Below, in pieces: positions 12,001-21,300 of a stretch of 64,000 nucleotides of DNA. Origin of the DNA: Parus major (lineage: Eukaryota; Chordata; Aves; Passeriformes; Paridae); assembly GCF_001522545.3 (NCBI RefSeq), contig NC_031776.1, positions 37,347,957-37,411,956 of the forward strand. The letters are read 5' to 3'. The notes below the pieces were generated by a model. That model was not told the DNA's origin. It saw only the letters and a list, made by a program, of their open reading frames with translations, and did no database searches. Both the position numbers and the translations under genes were made by a program. Each line of letters opens with the position of its first letter. Within the stretch, counting starts at the first letter, position 1.

Positions 12001-15000
12001 GTGCAAGGTAGCAGGAATGTCAGGGAAGGCCATCCTTATTGGAAAAAAATCCAACCAAAGCCATACCCTCTTCCACTGTTCACCTTGTTCACCTTGTTTT
12101 TCTCCTTTTTGGATGCTGGCTCTCCACCTTCTGCCTGCTCCAGAATCGCATCACATATTTAAAGTATTGTCTTTTAAGTTGTCAGTGTTGCTTCATGTTT
12201 GTTTGCTAAGTCTCTGCTGACTTTACTGCTCTGGAAATGTCTTTTAAGGGGTTCTCTGGAACTTGTCTTCGTGTGATGCCGTGAAGATGACAATCATTAG
12301 AGATGCTTTGTCCACGCTGACAAACACTGTGATAGTGCCCCACTCGGGATGGAACAGCTCCTCCTTTGATGATGATCATAAAATTAAATTTCAGACTTCC
12401 CTTGTTCTGCGCAATACAACAGGATGCCTGAGGTATTTGCTCTTTTAGAATACTCCCTTTTAAAGAGAAATCATGTTATGCAGCAGGTCTTTCTTGTATT
12501 GTAATTTTAAAGACAAAGGAATTGTTTTAGTCTATAAATTACGGAGTTCTATCATGTAGACAGCTTTTACAATTGTCCTTTTTTCCCAAATATAAAAACA
12601 TGAAAATTGCCAAGTTAGTCACTAGGAGTTGCTAACCAATTACCAATCAGCTGCATAAAAACCTTCTGTAAACTGGCTAATAAGTGATTATCTGTCTGTC
12701 CTTGCACACACCGTGTTCCTTTGTCATTCCAACCTTCAGGAACCTGAGCTCCGCTGGGGAAGAGGCACGAAAGCAGATGAGGTCCTGTGAAGGACTGGTC
12801 GATTCGCTGCTCTATGTGATCCACACCTGTGTGAACACCTCAGATTATGACAGCAAGGTGTGTGCCTGTCTCATCTACTGATACCTCAGTGCTAACCTGT
12901 GTGTCTGATCTTGGGGCTTTGTATAGCTCAGCTGAGCATGGTGATGTCCTCATCTCAACTGGCATTGCTCCCAGCCCCAGGTTACTGAGGCACAGCCAAG
13001 CTCAGCTGCATAACACAGGGTGTCCTCTTGTTTTCAGCAGTGCTGCAGTATCTGTTTCTTAGTAAAACAATAATAAGCTCTTATGCTTTTCATTTTCAGA
13101 ATACTAAAGAATAAACCACTTTAGCAGAGACCACTCTTATAAAAATTGTCATATTTGAGAGAGATTTCATTTACCCAGAGAAGCGGCCAAAACACAGCCC
13201 AAGGCCCAGCATTAGAGTTTAGCACTTGTGCTCCCAGTGTCTTTTCTCCTCTGCTGAAATGGTTTTGTTTGGTTTGTGTCTGTGTGAGGAAGAACTGGTG
13301 ACATATGGTGTCTCTCTGGTTTGGTTCAGACTGTGGAGAATTGTGTGTGCACCTTGAGGAACCTTTCCTACCGCTTGGAACTGGAGGTACCTCAGGCACG
13401 GCTGCTGGGAATCAATGAACTGGATGACTTGTTGGGAAAAGAGTCACCCAGCAAAGACTCAGAGCCAAGCTGCTGGGGGAAAAAAAAGAAAAAGAAAAAA
13501 AAAACTTCCCAGGAGGATCAGGTTTGTATTTTCCATGTACTGCAAATACCTCATGTGGGGTTTGGCTCACGGTTGGGGAGGACGTAGCTTGACAAAAACA
13601 ATTCTACATTGAATGACAATATAGAGGTTTTGTCCAGTAACAAATCTGTGTTCCTTCCTCAGTGGGATGGAGTTGGCCCTATCCCAGGATTTTCCAAGTC
13701 TCCTAAAGGGGTGGAGATGCTCTGGCACCCATCGGTGGTGAAGCCATACCTGACACTCCTGGCAGAGAGCTCCAACCCAGCCACTCTGGAGGGCTCTGCA
13801 GGATCACTCCAGAACCTTTCTGCAGGCAATTGGAAGGTATGGGAATTCCTGCTCCTCTCTTTGTAGTCCAGCCCTTTCTTCTAGTAAGACCCTGGAATGT
13901 GTTTGTAGGGGACTTGTCATTTTCTCGTGTGCATTTGAGCATTCCCCTCTTGTCTGTGCATTAGTGCTCATGTGCTGCAGTCATGTTTCCACACTGAAGA
14001 GCCTTGGCAGTGAGCTGGGGCAACAAGAGCCATATGGAAGCTGGCCTTTATTTTAAATAAACAGAAAAAGCTTCTTCCAGTGCATATCAGATCAAAACAA
14101 TCTTCTGGCATCTTCTAACTGTGAATTCTGGTTGGAAGGTGCTGTTGAAATAAGACCAGGACACATAAATTTACCTTGTTTCCATACATTCCTGCCATTG
14201 CGTATAGTGTGCTACAAAAGCAGCACATGAGAAGCCTATATTGTGTCATGTATTTGTCATGGAGAAATTAAAAAACACAGCAAGCATTAATTGCTTCCTT
14301 TGCTTGCAGCAAGCCAGCTAAGCCTTTTTCAGTTTGACCGTTATGAAATTGGTATTTAAAAAAAAAAATACAACACAACCAAAACCCCCTGCTCCCTTTT
14401 CAATAATCATCATCTGTTCAAATACTTTCTCTCTTTGCAAGAGGAATGAGTGAAAAAGGGCAAAGAGCCAGCTCTTCATAGTCACAGAAAAAGCACACAT
14501 CAAACATGTCATCTTTTATTGGAAATGACCAAACATGCTTGAGGGTTGCAGTGGCAGTGATGTGGTGGGCTGGAGGTAACTGAGGCTCTGCTCAGTTCGC
14601 AGCCTACATCCGCGCTGCTGTGAGGAAGGAGAAGGGGCTGCCCATCCTCGTGGAGCTGCTGAGGATGGACAATGACAGAGTGGTGTCATCTGTGGCAACT
14701 GCCTTAAGGAACATGGCCTTAGACGTCCGCAACAAGGAGCTCATTGGTACGTACAGACCGTCCTCAAGAGAGCACCTGCACCCAGATGTCAGACCTTGGA
14801 TGGAAAACCCAAGGAGAGATTCCACTAATGGCAGCAGCACACTTGATGTTCCTGTGCCACATCAGTTGTGTCACATAAATGAGTCCTCCTGACAGCAGCA
14901 GCTTTCCAGAGCAATATTGCCACATTAGTTTGCTGCTGGCCACCTTTTGTGGATGGGAGTCAGCCATACCAGACAGAGAACCCCCAATGCCAAATGGGAT

Positions 15001-18000
15001 GGAAACACAGCTCTCCTTCTTTGGAGCCCAGTGCTTACCTGCCTGGGGGGTGCAGGTCTCCCACATGTTCCCAGGGGATGGAACAGCTCTGCTGCCACAA
15101 CAGCAGTGCTTTTTTTACCAATCTTGGACAAGAAGAGAGGGAGGAAATCTTCTCCTGGTAAAATATATTCAGGAAAACACAGATACAAAGCAGTATCTGT
15201 GTCTTTGCTGAACTAAGTAATCAACAGGAGTGCTTGCTAGAAAAATTCAATTGTCATTTCTAATATTTAACCCTTTAAGCATTAATCTGTGCCATTCTTA
15301 CTTAACATTAAACAAAACCCAACAAAATAATAATCAGCTTTCCTGCCCTGAGGTTTCTCATTCTGTTAGTGTTGAACATGCTTCAGCCTCAGGCTGCTGT
15401 GGCTTCAGTGAACCCTGTTAACAAATGGCATGATATAAAAAAGTCTAACTTTTGTTACAAAAGCATTTTCTATGTGTAGAATTGTAGGGTCAAGGATATA
15501 ACAACTGTTCATAGAGATAGGAGGATCATTATTCTCAGAAAGAGAAATACAGAGCTTTGTTACCTGTTTCTGAAGCTTCTCCATCTGGGGCACTCAGAGT
15601 GTGTTTTCCTGCAGTCAAGTTCTACACATGAGAAATGTGTAAAGAGAGAATCCTGTTCCATAGCACCAGTCCTGTGAAGGTCACACTCAGGTGATATTCT
15701 CTTGTCAGGATGTTTCTTCTATTCCTGGCAAAACTTTTCAGTTTGGGAATGGTCCTCCATCTCCTCCCTCTCCCTGTCAAAGATATACCTCTGAAAGAAT
15801 TTCTGGCCTCAGACACACTCTGCAACACACCACTGGATAAAACATTGTGGGATGTGAGGCGAGTTGTGCACTACCCCATGCTAGAAACCCTCTTTAGGAG
15901 CTCCTCTGCTGGTATAGGAAAGGAACAATGGGCTCATTTCACTGAAGGAAATGAGAGATGAGGACTCCAGCAAATCACAATATATGTTGGAACATGCAGC
16001 ACGTGGCTGAGCTAGAGGGTTGGAAATGGTGGGGTATTGCTGCAGACAGCATTGTGGGGATAGTTTTCCAGTGGGTTTCCTTTTGCCTGCAGAATTCCCT
16101 TTTGTTTATTTTTAACTCAGGCACATTACACAAATAGATAGTAAATGACTTTGGGCAATGCTTCTTCATTTTCACTGTTATGTACAAATACATGTCTGAT
16201 TAAAATCTATTAATCATTCACTTAACAGTACAGCCCAAACAGGAAGAAACTTTGACCTTATCTTAGTTACTGTCCCTTGTGTGCAGCTTATCTCTGGCAT
16301 CAGACAGCCACTGGAGCCTGACAGAGCTGACAGGTAGCATGCAAGGTGAACACAACACCCAGAAGAAAAAATTCCCAGTTACTGTAAGGATTCTTTTCAT
16401 CCTCCTGTAGATGAAGCCCAGCAATGTGCACTGCTCTGTCAATCGTAATAAGCAGCCTAACATTTTTCCTTGAACAGTTCTGCTTTCTCCAAATAATTCT
16501 TGTTTAAAATTGTTCTTTTAGTGCAAAATTCAGCTTCTCACATTTTTAAGCTGAAAGAAAAAAAAATTCAAAAATTGTTATTTGGTCTCCCTTGACTATG
16601 TAAAATGTGAATTCTTGACAGGTTTTGATACTGTGCTGCTTCTCACTGCCTTCAGCTGCAGTTTTATGCTGAGTCCTGTGGTTTTGACCTGTTTCTGTGG
16701 GTGTGTTTCCAGGTAAATACGCGATGCGAGACCTGGTCAATCGGCTGCCGGGGGGCAACGGGCCGAGCATCCTGTCAGATGAGACAGTGGCTGCGATCTG
16801 CTGCGCCCTGCACGAGGTCACCAGCAAGAACATGGAGAATGCCAAGGCCCTCGCCGACACCGGTGGGATAGAGAAGCTGGTCAACATAACGAAGGGAAGA
16901 GGTGACAGGCAAGTAGGCAGCCAAGATCATACCTGAGCTGTTTGTGTCCATTTTAAATGCTTAAGAATGCAGGAAATATTTCTTTGAGTGAAAAAAAAGA
17001 TCTGCCTTTGCAGTCTGGGTCTGAGGAGCTGTCACCTGGAGTCTCACTGGGAGGGAGGAACCACCAGAACCACTGTCCTGGGCAGTGTTCTCTGTCGCAG
17101 GCTTCTGGAGGCTTGTACAGCTGCTCACAGTAACCATGGTCATGGGACCTGTTCAGGTTAAAAGGGTTAACCAGTCGCCTCTTCAACACCTACAAGTTGA
17201 ATAAAATATTGGAGCTTTTCCAAGTCAGACTACGTGAGCACCTTTGTCAGGATGTATCCCAGCAACTGTGAATTGTACCCAGTGCAGCCCTTTGGTCAGT
17301 GGAAGGAGAAGGTGGCCCGGGGGACACCCTCAAGCAGCATTTCCAAGCAAGGGCTGGCTGAGGGGAGCTGGTCCTGCCCAGAGCTCTGGGGGAGGCTGTC
17401 AGACGAGTTCTCTGCTGGCACCGTGGTTGTCTAGTGGAAATGAAACCTGCGAGCGTGGGCTGGGTCAGCAGCAGGAGGCCCCTGTGGCTGGGGGATGGGG
17501 TGGCAGGAGCCCCTCTTGGGGTGAGGCTGCTGGCTTGGCTGTGCTCATGCTGGTGATGCAGGGTCTGGTTTGCCCCACAGCAGCAGGTTCAGGCTGTTGC
17601 AAAGGTTAGGAACACTGTTCTTTTGAAGTGGAATTCAGTGGCTTTCTAACACTGCCATATTTTTCACCTCCTCAGGTCCTCACTGAAGGTTGTCAAGGCG
17701 GCAGCCCAGGTACTGAACACGCTGTGGCAGTACCGAGACCTCCGGAGCATTTACAAAAAGGTAAACTGTAAAATTAGCTTACACTGGAAAACAGTGCCAC
17801 AAAAACTCCTCATTTATTTATAACTTGCAATTTATTCTGGTGTGTTTTTCTTTTTGTCACTCCACAGGATGGATGGAATCAAAGTCACTTTATTACACCA
17901 GTGTCAACACTGGAACGAGAGAGATTCAAATCCCATCCTTCTCTATCCACAGCCAATCAGCAGATGTCACCTGTCATGCAGTCAGGTCAGTCAGGTAGGG

Positions 18001-20934
18001 TGAAGGGGACCTGCTGTCACATGTTTTTGACTCAAACAGCCTCCCCATTTGGTACTAATCCCATTTAAAACACAGAGGTCAGGCTGTTGCTCCTTGGTGT
18101 TTGAGCAAAGTACTTCACATGCTCTGAGTGCTCTCTGAGCTGTTCCTGCAAAGTGAAATCCTCAATGAATAGAGCTGGACATTGTTACCAGCCATTACCC
18201 TGTTCAAAGCCATTCCTCCTGTGCTGTGTGGGCATTGTGGAGTGGCCTTATGGAACATGGGGACCTGGCAGCAACACACCCACAGGGACAAGCTCATTTT
18301 CATTCCCAACTATGTCATGTTCCGTAAGAATGAGCAACCAACCTCAAACCGTACTTTTCTGACTCCTCATTTATTTCTCAACTTTGTTCCTTCAATGTCT
18401 TCAGTGCTAGGATTTAGATCTTCAAGACAGCTGATACAAATCCTTCCTGAAGCCTTTATTTTGTCTTTATTTGGCATTTTATTTTGCCAAATAAAGACAA
18501 AATTTAGTTTAGTCTTCTAGAGACTATCTAGAGCAGGTCTCTGTTAATACTGAGAAATACCTACTTACTGTGACTGCTAAAATTAGTGACCAGTACTTCT
18601 TTTCGTAAAAGTAACAACCCCCACACATTCCTTTATGACATGGTTGACTTGGAAAACAAGGACCCCACCAGGGATTTATTTTCCCACAGGAAGTAAACCT
18701 GTTGTGGCGTTTGTGCCAGAGTTCCTCTCACCACCCAAGGAAGCCAGCACAGCTTAGGCTCGGGGAGTGACTGGATTCTACCCAAGTGTAAAGGGATATC
18801 CTGACACCAGCTGTCAAATTTCTATCTGCTTATTGACAAACACAAAATGATCCCTTGCTGGGATCCCCCATGGCCATTGGCCTCCCAGAGCACACCATGC
18901 CCAGGACTCACCTGTGTATCCAGGGGTCACTGAGGCCAGTCAGGCTGGACAAGTGACAGGGTGGCCTTAGACCATCACCATTAGCAGAGTATCATCTTCT
19001 TCCTCCACACAGGTGATGTCCTAGGCACGGTAAGGTCCCATATCTGGGCTGTGAGCATCACAAAAGTCCTGTGTGTCTGCCTGTGAGCACCACAGAGCAG
19101 TGATCACTGGCAGCTCTGGGCTGTTCTGTCCTTACCCACCCCCTGGTTGTGCACCCTTGGAGCAGGAAGTGTTGAGGAAGGCTGGGTGTGCAAAAGGCTT
19201 TTGTTGTCAATCTTGAGACCCTCTCTTTTCCCATCAGTTGGCAGCACGTCCTCGTCCCCGGCTTTGTTGGGAATCAGAGAGCCTCGCTCCGAGTACGACA
19301 GGACGCACCCTTCTATGCAGTATTACAGTAGCCAGGGCGATGTCATTGCACATAAAGACATCTACACTGGTAAGAGACCAGCTGAGCATCTTCTGGAACA
19401 GGAAGCTATTCCATGTGGGAAGAGTTCACAGTCCTACACAGACATGAATTTCATATTATATGAAATTCAGTGTTTTTTGTGAATCCTATAACTAAGTATT
19501 AAAAACAAGGGCACATAATCTGTATCTCAGACTCCAACACACAGACAACTGCATTAGTGGGCTGGTCACTGCCAACTGTTGCTTTCCATTTCCATTCCTT
19601 GTATTCCCTGGCTGTGGCACAGGGCAGGGTGGCACCTGGCTCTACTGTTCTCTGTAAAACTTCCCAGTACCAGAGTAAACACAGATACTTTCTATATTTT
19701 GAGGTAAGAGGCAGTTAGAATTCTTATTTTTATTTAAAATACTAGTACAGAAAATTGTACTATTATGTACATTATATTACGATGATGATGTTATAAATTT
19801 TAATGTGCAGTTGTATATTATTATATTACTAAATTATACCAAAATTTCATTTTTTCTCTGATCTCTCTTTTCCTTCTTACTATGTCACACAAGTAGCAAA
19901 CCAACAGATGACAGTGACCAAAGAGAGGGAAACTCCTTGCTTTAAAGGTTTTGAGTCTGTAAAATGAGAAACACCAACATAAGCCTCCTTGCTTCACTGT
20001 AGCTGCTGCTGAGGGACAACATTTGCCTTCATTCTGTTATTATACTATATCATTAGTAGGTACTGATGTCGGCAGATTTAATAGTATGGGTACTACTTAA
20101 AAGGCAAAATAAAAACCAATAGACTTAAAGCTGAATGAATAAAGACTGAATCTTATGCTTTAAACTTTTTTCTCCCAGGTTCCAGCAAAGCTTCACCAAT
20201 TTACATCAGTTCCTATTCCTCACCAGCCAGAGAACAGAACCGGCGGCTGCAGGTGAGCCCAGAGCTGTGTCTGGGTAGCACTGCCCGGGCTCAGTGGGCA
20301 GCCTGGGGCTCTGGGCACGTGCCCTGTTCCCACAGTCGTGGGGTCAGTGCCCTGAGCTGCCGGGGCCTCGGGGTTGCTGGAGCCTGGCTGGTTCCATAGA
20401 CCTCTTTTCTGAATTGAGTTGGGTTTGGGCTGGTTTTGGTAGGTATGGCCAGGTTCTGTACTTAGTGTACTTGAGCTCTAAAGTTGTGCACTTTCGGAGT
20501 TACTCCCTTCGAGTGATGTAGGAGGAGACACACAGCACACTCGGGCATTTCCTCCATTTCTCTGAGTACATTTCATGGAGATTTGAAAGCTTCATTACTA
20601 TCATGGGTAGAGCTGCACTTGAGAAAAGTATTTTCTCTGCTAATTATATTTTTGAAAGTTTGTTTTGCTATCATTTTACCAGCAGCATCAGCAATTGTAC
20701 TACAGCCAGGAAGATACCACCAGGAAAAACTACGATGCCTACCGGTTGTACCTGCAGTCCCCACACAGCTACGAGGACCCTTACTTTGACGATCGAGTTC
20801 ATTTTCCTGCTCCTTCAGATTACACCACACAGTATGGACTGAAATCAACCACCAATTATGTAGACTTTTATTCCACCAGACGATCTTCTTACCGAGCAGA
20901 ACAGTACCCAGGCTCTCCTGACTCCTGGGTGTAG
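2905..20934 (+). CDS. PKP4: Plakophilin-4 (p0071), 3' 18 coding exons (partial gene, spliced)
   Basis: Armadillo protein of the p120-catenin/plakophilin family, found at adherens junctions and desmosomes and at the midbody, where it is linked to Rho signalling in cytokinesis. I joined 18 exons at GT/GC-AG sites: 3302 nt, one open frame, about 1099 residues. The order is a Ser/Pro/Arg-rich head, an ARM domain starting at ELPEVIHML, a lysine-rich insert ([14 protein letters not shown]), a Tyr/Ser-rich tail and the PDZ ligand DSWV. The N-terminal coiled coil (about 93 residues in human) lies upstream of the window. Near-identity of the ARM domain to human PKP4 as I remember it, and the DAPL1/TANC1 neighbours, favour PKP4 over its paralogues ARVCF, CTNND1 and CTNND2. 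No frameshift or premature stop was seen. Confidence 0.96.
3031..3042 (+). promoter_or_regulatory. PKP4: Tandem in-frame 5' splice sites, 6 nt apart
   Basis: GTGAGG at 3031 and GTCTGT at 3037 both precede an exon beginning GGTCT. The distal site gives E-S-E-G-S and the proximal site gives E-R-S. Both keep the frame, so the choice would change the protein by two residues. Confidence 0.55.
3189..3379 (+). CDS. PKP4: PKP4 exon, head domain
   Basis: Follows ctacag. Encodes S-V-G-N-S-R-S-S-T then [11 protein letters not shown] and ends [10 protein letters not shown] at donor GTACTC in phase 0. Serine-rich and low in hydrophobic residues, as expected for the disordered head. Confidence 0.93.
3380..4170 (+). 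other. PKP4: PKP4 intron
   Basis: Ordinary intronic sequence. I see no repeat family or conserved block. It ends in tgctcaacag. Confidence 0.8.
4171..4726 (+). CDS. PKP4: PKP4 large exon, Ser/Pro/Arg-rich head
   Basis: The longest coding exon (556 nt). It encodes [20 protein letters not shown] through RPDSLTG and is rich in SP and RVGSP motifs, a likely target for proline-directed or basophilic kinases (inference). It is very GC- and CpG-rich compared with the flanking introns. It ends ACA G at donor GTGAGT. Confidence 0.96.
4727..6470 (+). other. PKP4: PKP4 intron
   Basis: AT-rich. It carries an AT microsatellite at 5886-5901. No exon or recognisable transposon was seen. Confidence 0.8.
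5886..5901. repeat. (TA)n microsatellite
   Basis: A run of alternating T and A embedded in about 40 bp of AT-only sequence. Confidence 0.85.
6471..6662 (+). CDS. PKP4: PKP4 exon, distal head
   Basis: After ttgcttgcag. Encodes [18 protein letters not shown], then [18 protein letters not shown] and LFRTGSG. GC-rich with many CpG. Ends TCC G at donor GTGGGT in phase 1. Confidence 0.94.
6663..8148 (+). other. PKP4: PKP4 intron
   Basis: GC-rich for its first 80 bases, then AT-rich. No further feature was recognised. Acceptor is tatcctag. Confidence 0.8.
8149..8359 (+). CDS. PKP4: PKP4 exon, head to ARM linker
   Basis: Encodes [19 protein letters not shown], an alanine/leucine-rich GC-biased stretch, then [16 protein letters not shown]. 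The reading requires a GC donor (AG|GCAAGT), since the arginine codon is completed by the G of the next exon. The middle of the exon is about 80% GC and has diverged more than its ends. Confidence 0.94.
8360..8365 (+). promoter_or_regulatory. PKP4: Non-canonical GC 5' splice site
   Basis: Exon end CCCAG followed by GCAAGT. No GT is available that keeps KDPREFAW intact. GC donors usually need a near-perfect match elsewhere, as seen here. Confidence 0.85.
9117..9240. repeat. T/G-rich low-complexity tract with (GATT)4
   Basis: Repeated TTTGGG/TTTTGG words with four GATT units near 9171. Similar tracts recur in the window at 51765-51881, 52495-52545 and 63035-63095. Confidence 0.8.
9929..10061 (+). 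CDS. PKP4: PKP4 exon, ARM domain start
   Basis: Encodes [20 protein letters not shown], then [20 protein letters not shown]. This is the first armadillo repeat. Ends GAG at donor GTACGT in phase 0. Confidence 0.96.
10062..11116 (+). other. PKP4: PKP4 intron
   Basis: No repeat or conserved element recognised. Acceptor is ctttccag. Confidence 0.8.
11117..11330 (+). CDS. PKP4: PKP4 exon, ARM repeats 2-3
   Basis: Encodes [35 protein letters not shown] and [18 protein letters not shown], two typical armadillo helix sets with the GALRNL signature. Ends ACA G at donor GTAAGC. Confidence 0.97.
11331..12248 (+). other. PKP4: PKP4 intron
   Basis: No supported feature. The acceptor cttttaag lies in a T-rich tract. 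Confidence 0.8.
12249..12432 (+). CDS. PKP4: PKP4 exon, ARM repeat 4
   Basis: Encodes [20 protein letters not shown], then [18 protein letters not shown] and [12 protein letters not shown], with the WNLSS armadillo signature. Ends AG at donor GTATTT. Confidence 0.96.
12433..12739 (+). other. PKP4: PKP4 intron (307 nt)
   Basis: Short AT-rich intron with nothing else seen. Acceptor is aaccttcag. Confidence 0.85.
12740..12857 (+). CDS. PKP4: PKP4 exon, ARM repeat 5
   Basis: Encodes [20 protein letters not shown] then [17 protein letters not shown]. Phase 0 end at donor GTGTGT. Confidence 0.96.
12858..13329 (+). other. PKP4: PKP4 intron
   Basis: 472 nt with no recognisable feature. Acceptor is tttggttcag. 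Confidence 0.8.
13330..13521 (+). CDS. PKP4: PKP4 exon, ARM repeat and lysine-rich insert loop
   Basis: Encodes [38 protein letters not shown] and CWG followed by eight lysines and TSQEDQ. The basic loop interrupts the ARM array and is characteristic of the p120 subfamily. The adenine-rich codons include a run of about ten A. Donor is GTTTGT, phase 0. Confidence 0.96.
13663..13836 (+). CDS. PKP4: PKP4 exon, ARM repeat 6
   Basis: Encodes [20 protein letters not shown] then [12 protein letters not shown] and [15 protein letters not shown]. 58 complete codons between tcctcag and GTATGG. Confidence 0.97.
13837..14595 (+). other. PKP4: PKP4 intron
   Basis: AT-rich. A ten-base poly(A) run lies near 14358. 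No other feature was seen. Confidence 0.8.
14596..14746 (+). CDS. PKP4: PKP4 exon, ARM repeat 7
   Basis: Encodes [20 protein letters not shown] and [18 protein letters not shown], ending ATT G at donor GTACGT. Confidence 0.97.
14747..16712 (+). other. PKP4: PKP4 intron (about 2 kb)
   Basis: Moderately AT-rich with several chance ORFs on both strands. None shows a splice context or a known domain. Acceptor is gtgtttccag. Confidence 0.8.
16713..16908 (+). CDS. PKP4: PKP4 exon, ARM repeat 8
   Basis: Encodes [36 protein letters not shown] and [16 protein letters not shown]. The last arginine codon is split and requires the GC donor AG|GCAAGT. Confidence 0.97.
16909..16914 (+). promoter_or_regulatory. 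PKP4: Second non-canonical GC 5' splice site
   Basis: GACAG followed by GCAAGT. The next exon begins G-TCC-TCA and restores GDRSSLK exactly. The hexamer is identical to the GC donor at 8360. Confidence 0.88.
16909..17675 (+). other. PKP4: PKP4 GC-AG intron
   Basis: G-rich in 17290-17560 with chance ORFs. No exon was seen. Acceptor is cacctcctcag. Confidence 0.8.
17676..17760 (+). CDS. PKP4: PKP4 exon, ARM repeat 9
   Basis: Encodes [20 protein letters not shown] then DLRSIYKK, the last helices of the ARM domain. Donor is GTAAAC, phase 0. Confidence 0.97.
17868..17985 (+). CDS. PKP4: PKP4 exon, post-ARM
   Basis: Encodes [20 protein letters not shown], then [17 protein letters not shown]. The end at 17985 gives QSVGST with the next exon, as in human. 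An alternative donor 9 nt downstream would add three residues. Confidence 0.94.
17986..18000 (+). promoter_or_regulatory. PKP4: Tandem in-frame 5' splice sites, 9 nt apart
   Basis: The sequence TCAG|GTCAGTCAG|GTAGGG offers donors at 17986 and 17995. Using the second inserts nine bases and changes Q-S-V to Q-S-G-Q-S-V without shifting the frame. Confidence 0.6.
17995..19237 (+). other. PKP4: PKP4 intron
   Basis: Contains the perfect hairpin at 18458-18503. No other exon or transposon was recognised. Acceptor is ttttcccatcag. Confidence 0.8.
18458..18503. repeat. Perfect 19-bp inverted repeat with an 8-nt loop
   Basis: Left arm 18458-18476 (attttgtctttatttggca) is exactly complementary to right arm 18485-18503. 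The loop is ttttattt. Transcribed RNA would form a 19-bp stem lying within the PKP4 intron. Confidence 0.9.
19238..19369 (+). CDS. PKP4: PKP4 exon, C-terminal tail
   Basis: Encodes [20 protein letters not shown] then [17 protein letters not shown]. Ends ACT G at donor GTAAGA. Confidence 0.95.
19370..20178 (+). other. PKP4: PKP4 intron
   Basis: Strongly AT-rich around 19730-19850. No feature was recognised. Acceptor is tttctcccag. Confidence 0.8.
20179..20252 (+). CDS. PKP4: PKP4 exon, C-terminal tail
   Basis: Encodes [20 protein letters not shown] then RRLQ. Phase 0 end at donor GTGAGC. Confidence 0.95.
20253..20685 (+). other. PKP4: PKP4 last intron
   Basis: Nothing beyond intronic sequence was seen. 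It ends in the tandem acceptor ccagcag. Confidence 0.8.
20680..20685 (+). promoter_or_regulatory. PKP4: NAGNAG tandem acceptor
   Basis: CAGCAG immediately before CATCAGCAA. The distal AG gives RRLQ-HQQLYY, the human form. The proximal AG adds one glutamine. NAGNAG acceptors commonly yield both isoforms. Confidence 0.75.
20686..20934 (+). CDS. PKP4: PKP4 last coding exon with PDZ-binding C-terminus
   Basis: Encodes [38 protein letters not shown] and [13 protein letters not shown], then TAG. The DSWV end is a class I-like PDZ ligand, known in this subfamily to bind LAP proteins such as ERBIN. The tyrosine-rich tail is highly conserved. Confidence 0.97.
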   Translation, partial: HQQLYYSQEDTTRKNYDAYRLYLQSPHSYEDPYFDDRVHFPAPSDYTTQYGLKSTTNYVDFYSTRRSSYRAEQYPGSPDSWV

Positions 20935-21300
20935 CACCAGAGAGAAAAACCCAGTGTGCTTCTTGTCTGGCTTGAGAAGGACTGGAATGGCCCCGTGTTG
21001 TTTTGGTTAAGAAATGTGAAAGTGAAAGAAAAGAAGGAAAAAGGATGATATTTTTTTATTTTTTTTTTATTTTTATTTTTTTTTGAGTGAGGAATTGTCA
21101 GGAAAAAAGGCTGGCAGGGATGGTTTTGCTCTGCTTAGGTGTTAGGTATCATTACTTGTAGCTCCTGTAGTCTGGTGAGGGTGTGGGCGATGTGATGAAA
21201 GGTTTGAGAATTGAGTATGATGAATTTGGAAAGTGTGTAGGTCAGAGCAAATTAAAGCTGATTTTTTTATGTGAATAAAAGTCTTGTTCTGATAGTTTGT
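20935..21300 (+). other. PKP4: PKP4 3' UTR, proximal form
   Basis: Runs from the stop through a T-rich stretch (21050-21084) to AATAAA at 21274-21279, followed by the GT-rich sequence gtcttgttctgatagtttgt, a plausible cleavage signal. Longer forms could use AATAAA at 22079 or 22429. Confidence 0.7.
21274..21279 (+). terminator. PKP4: PKP4 poly(A) signal AATAAA
   Basis: First canonical hexamer after the stop codon, with a downstream GT-rich element. Confidence 0.7.
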
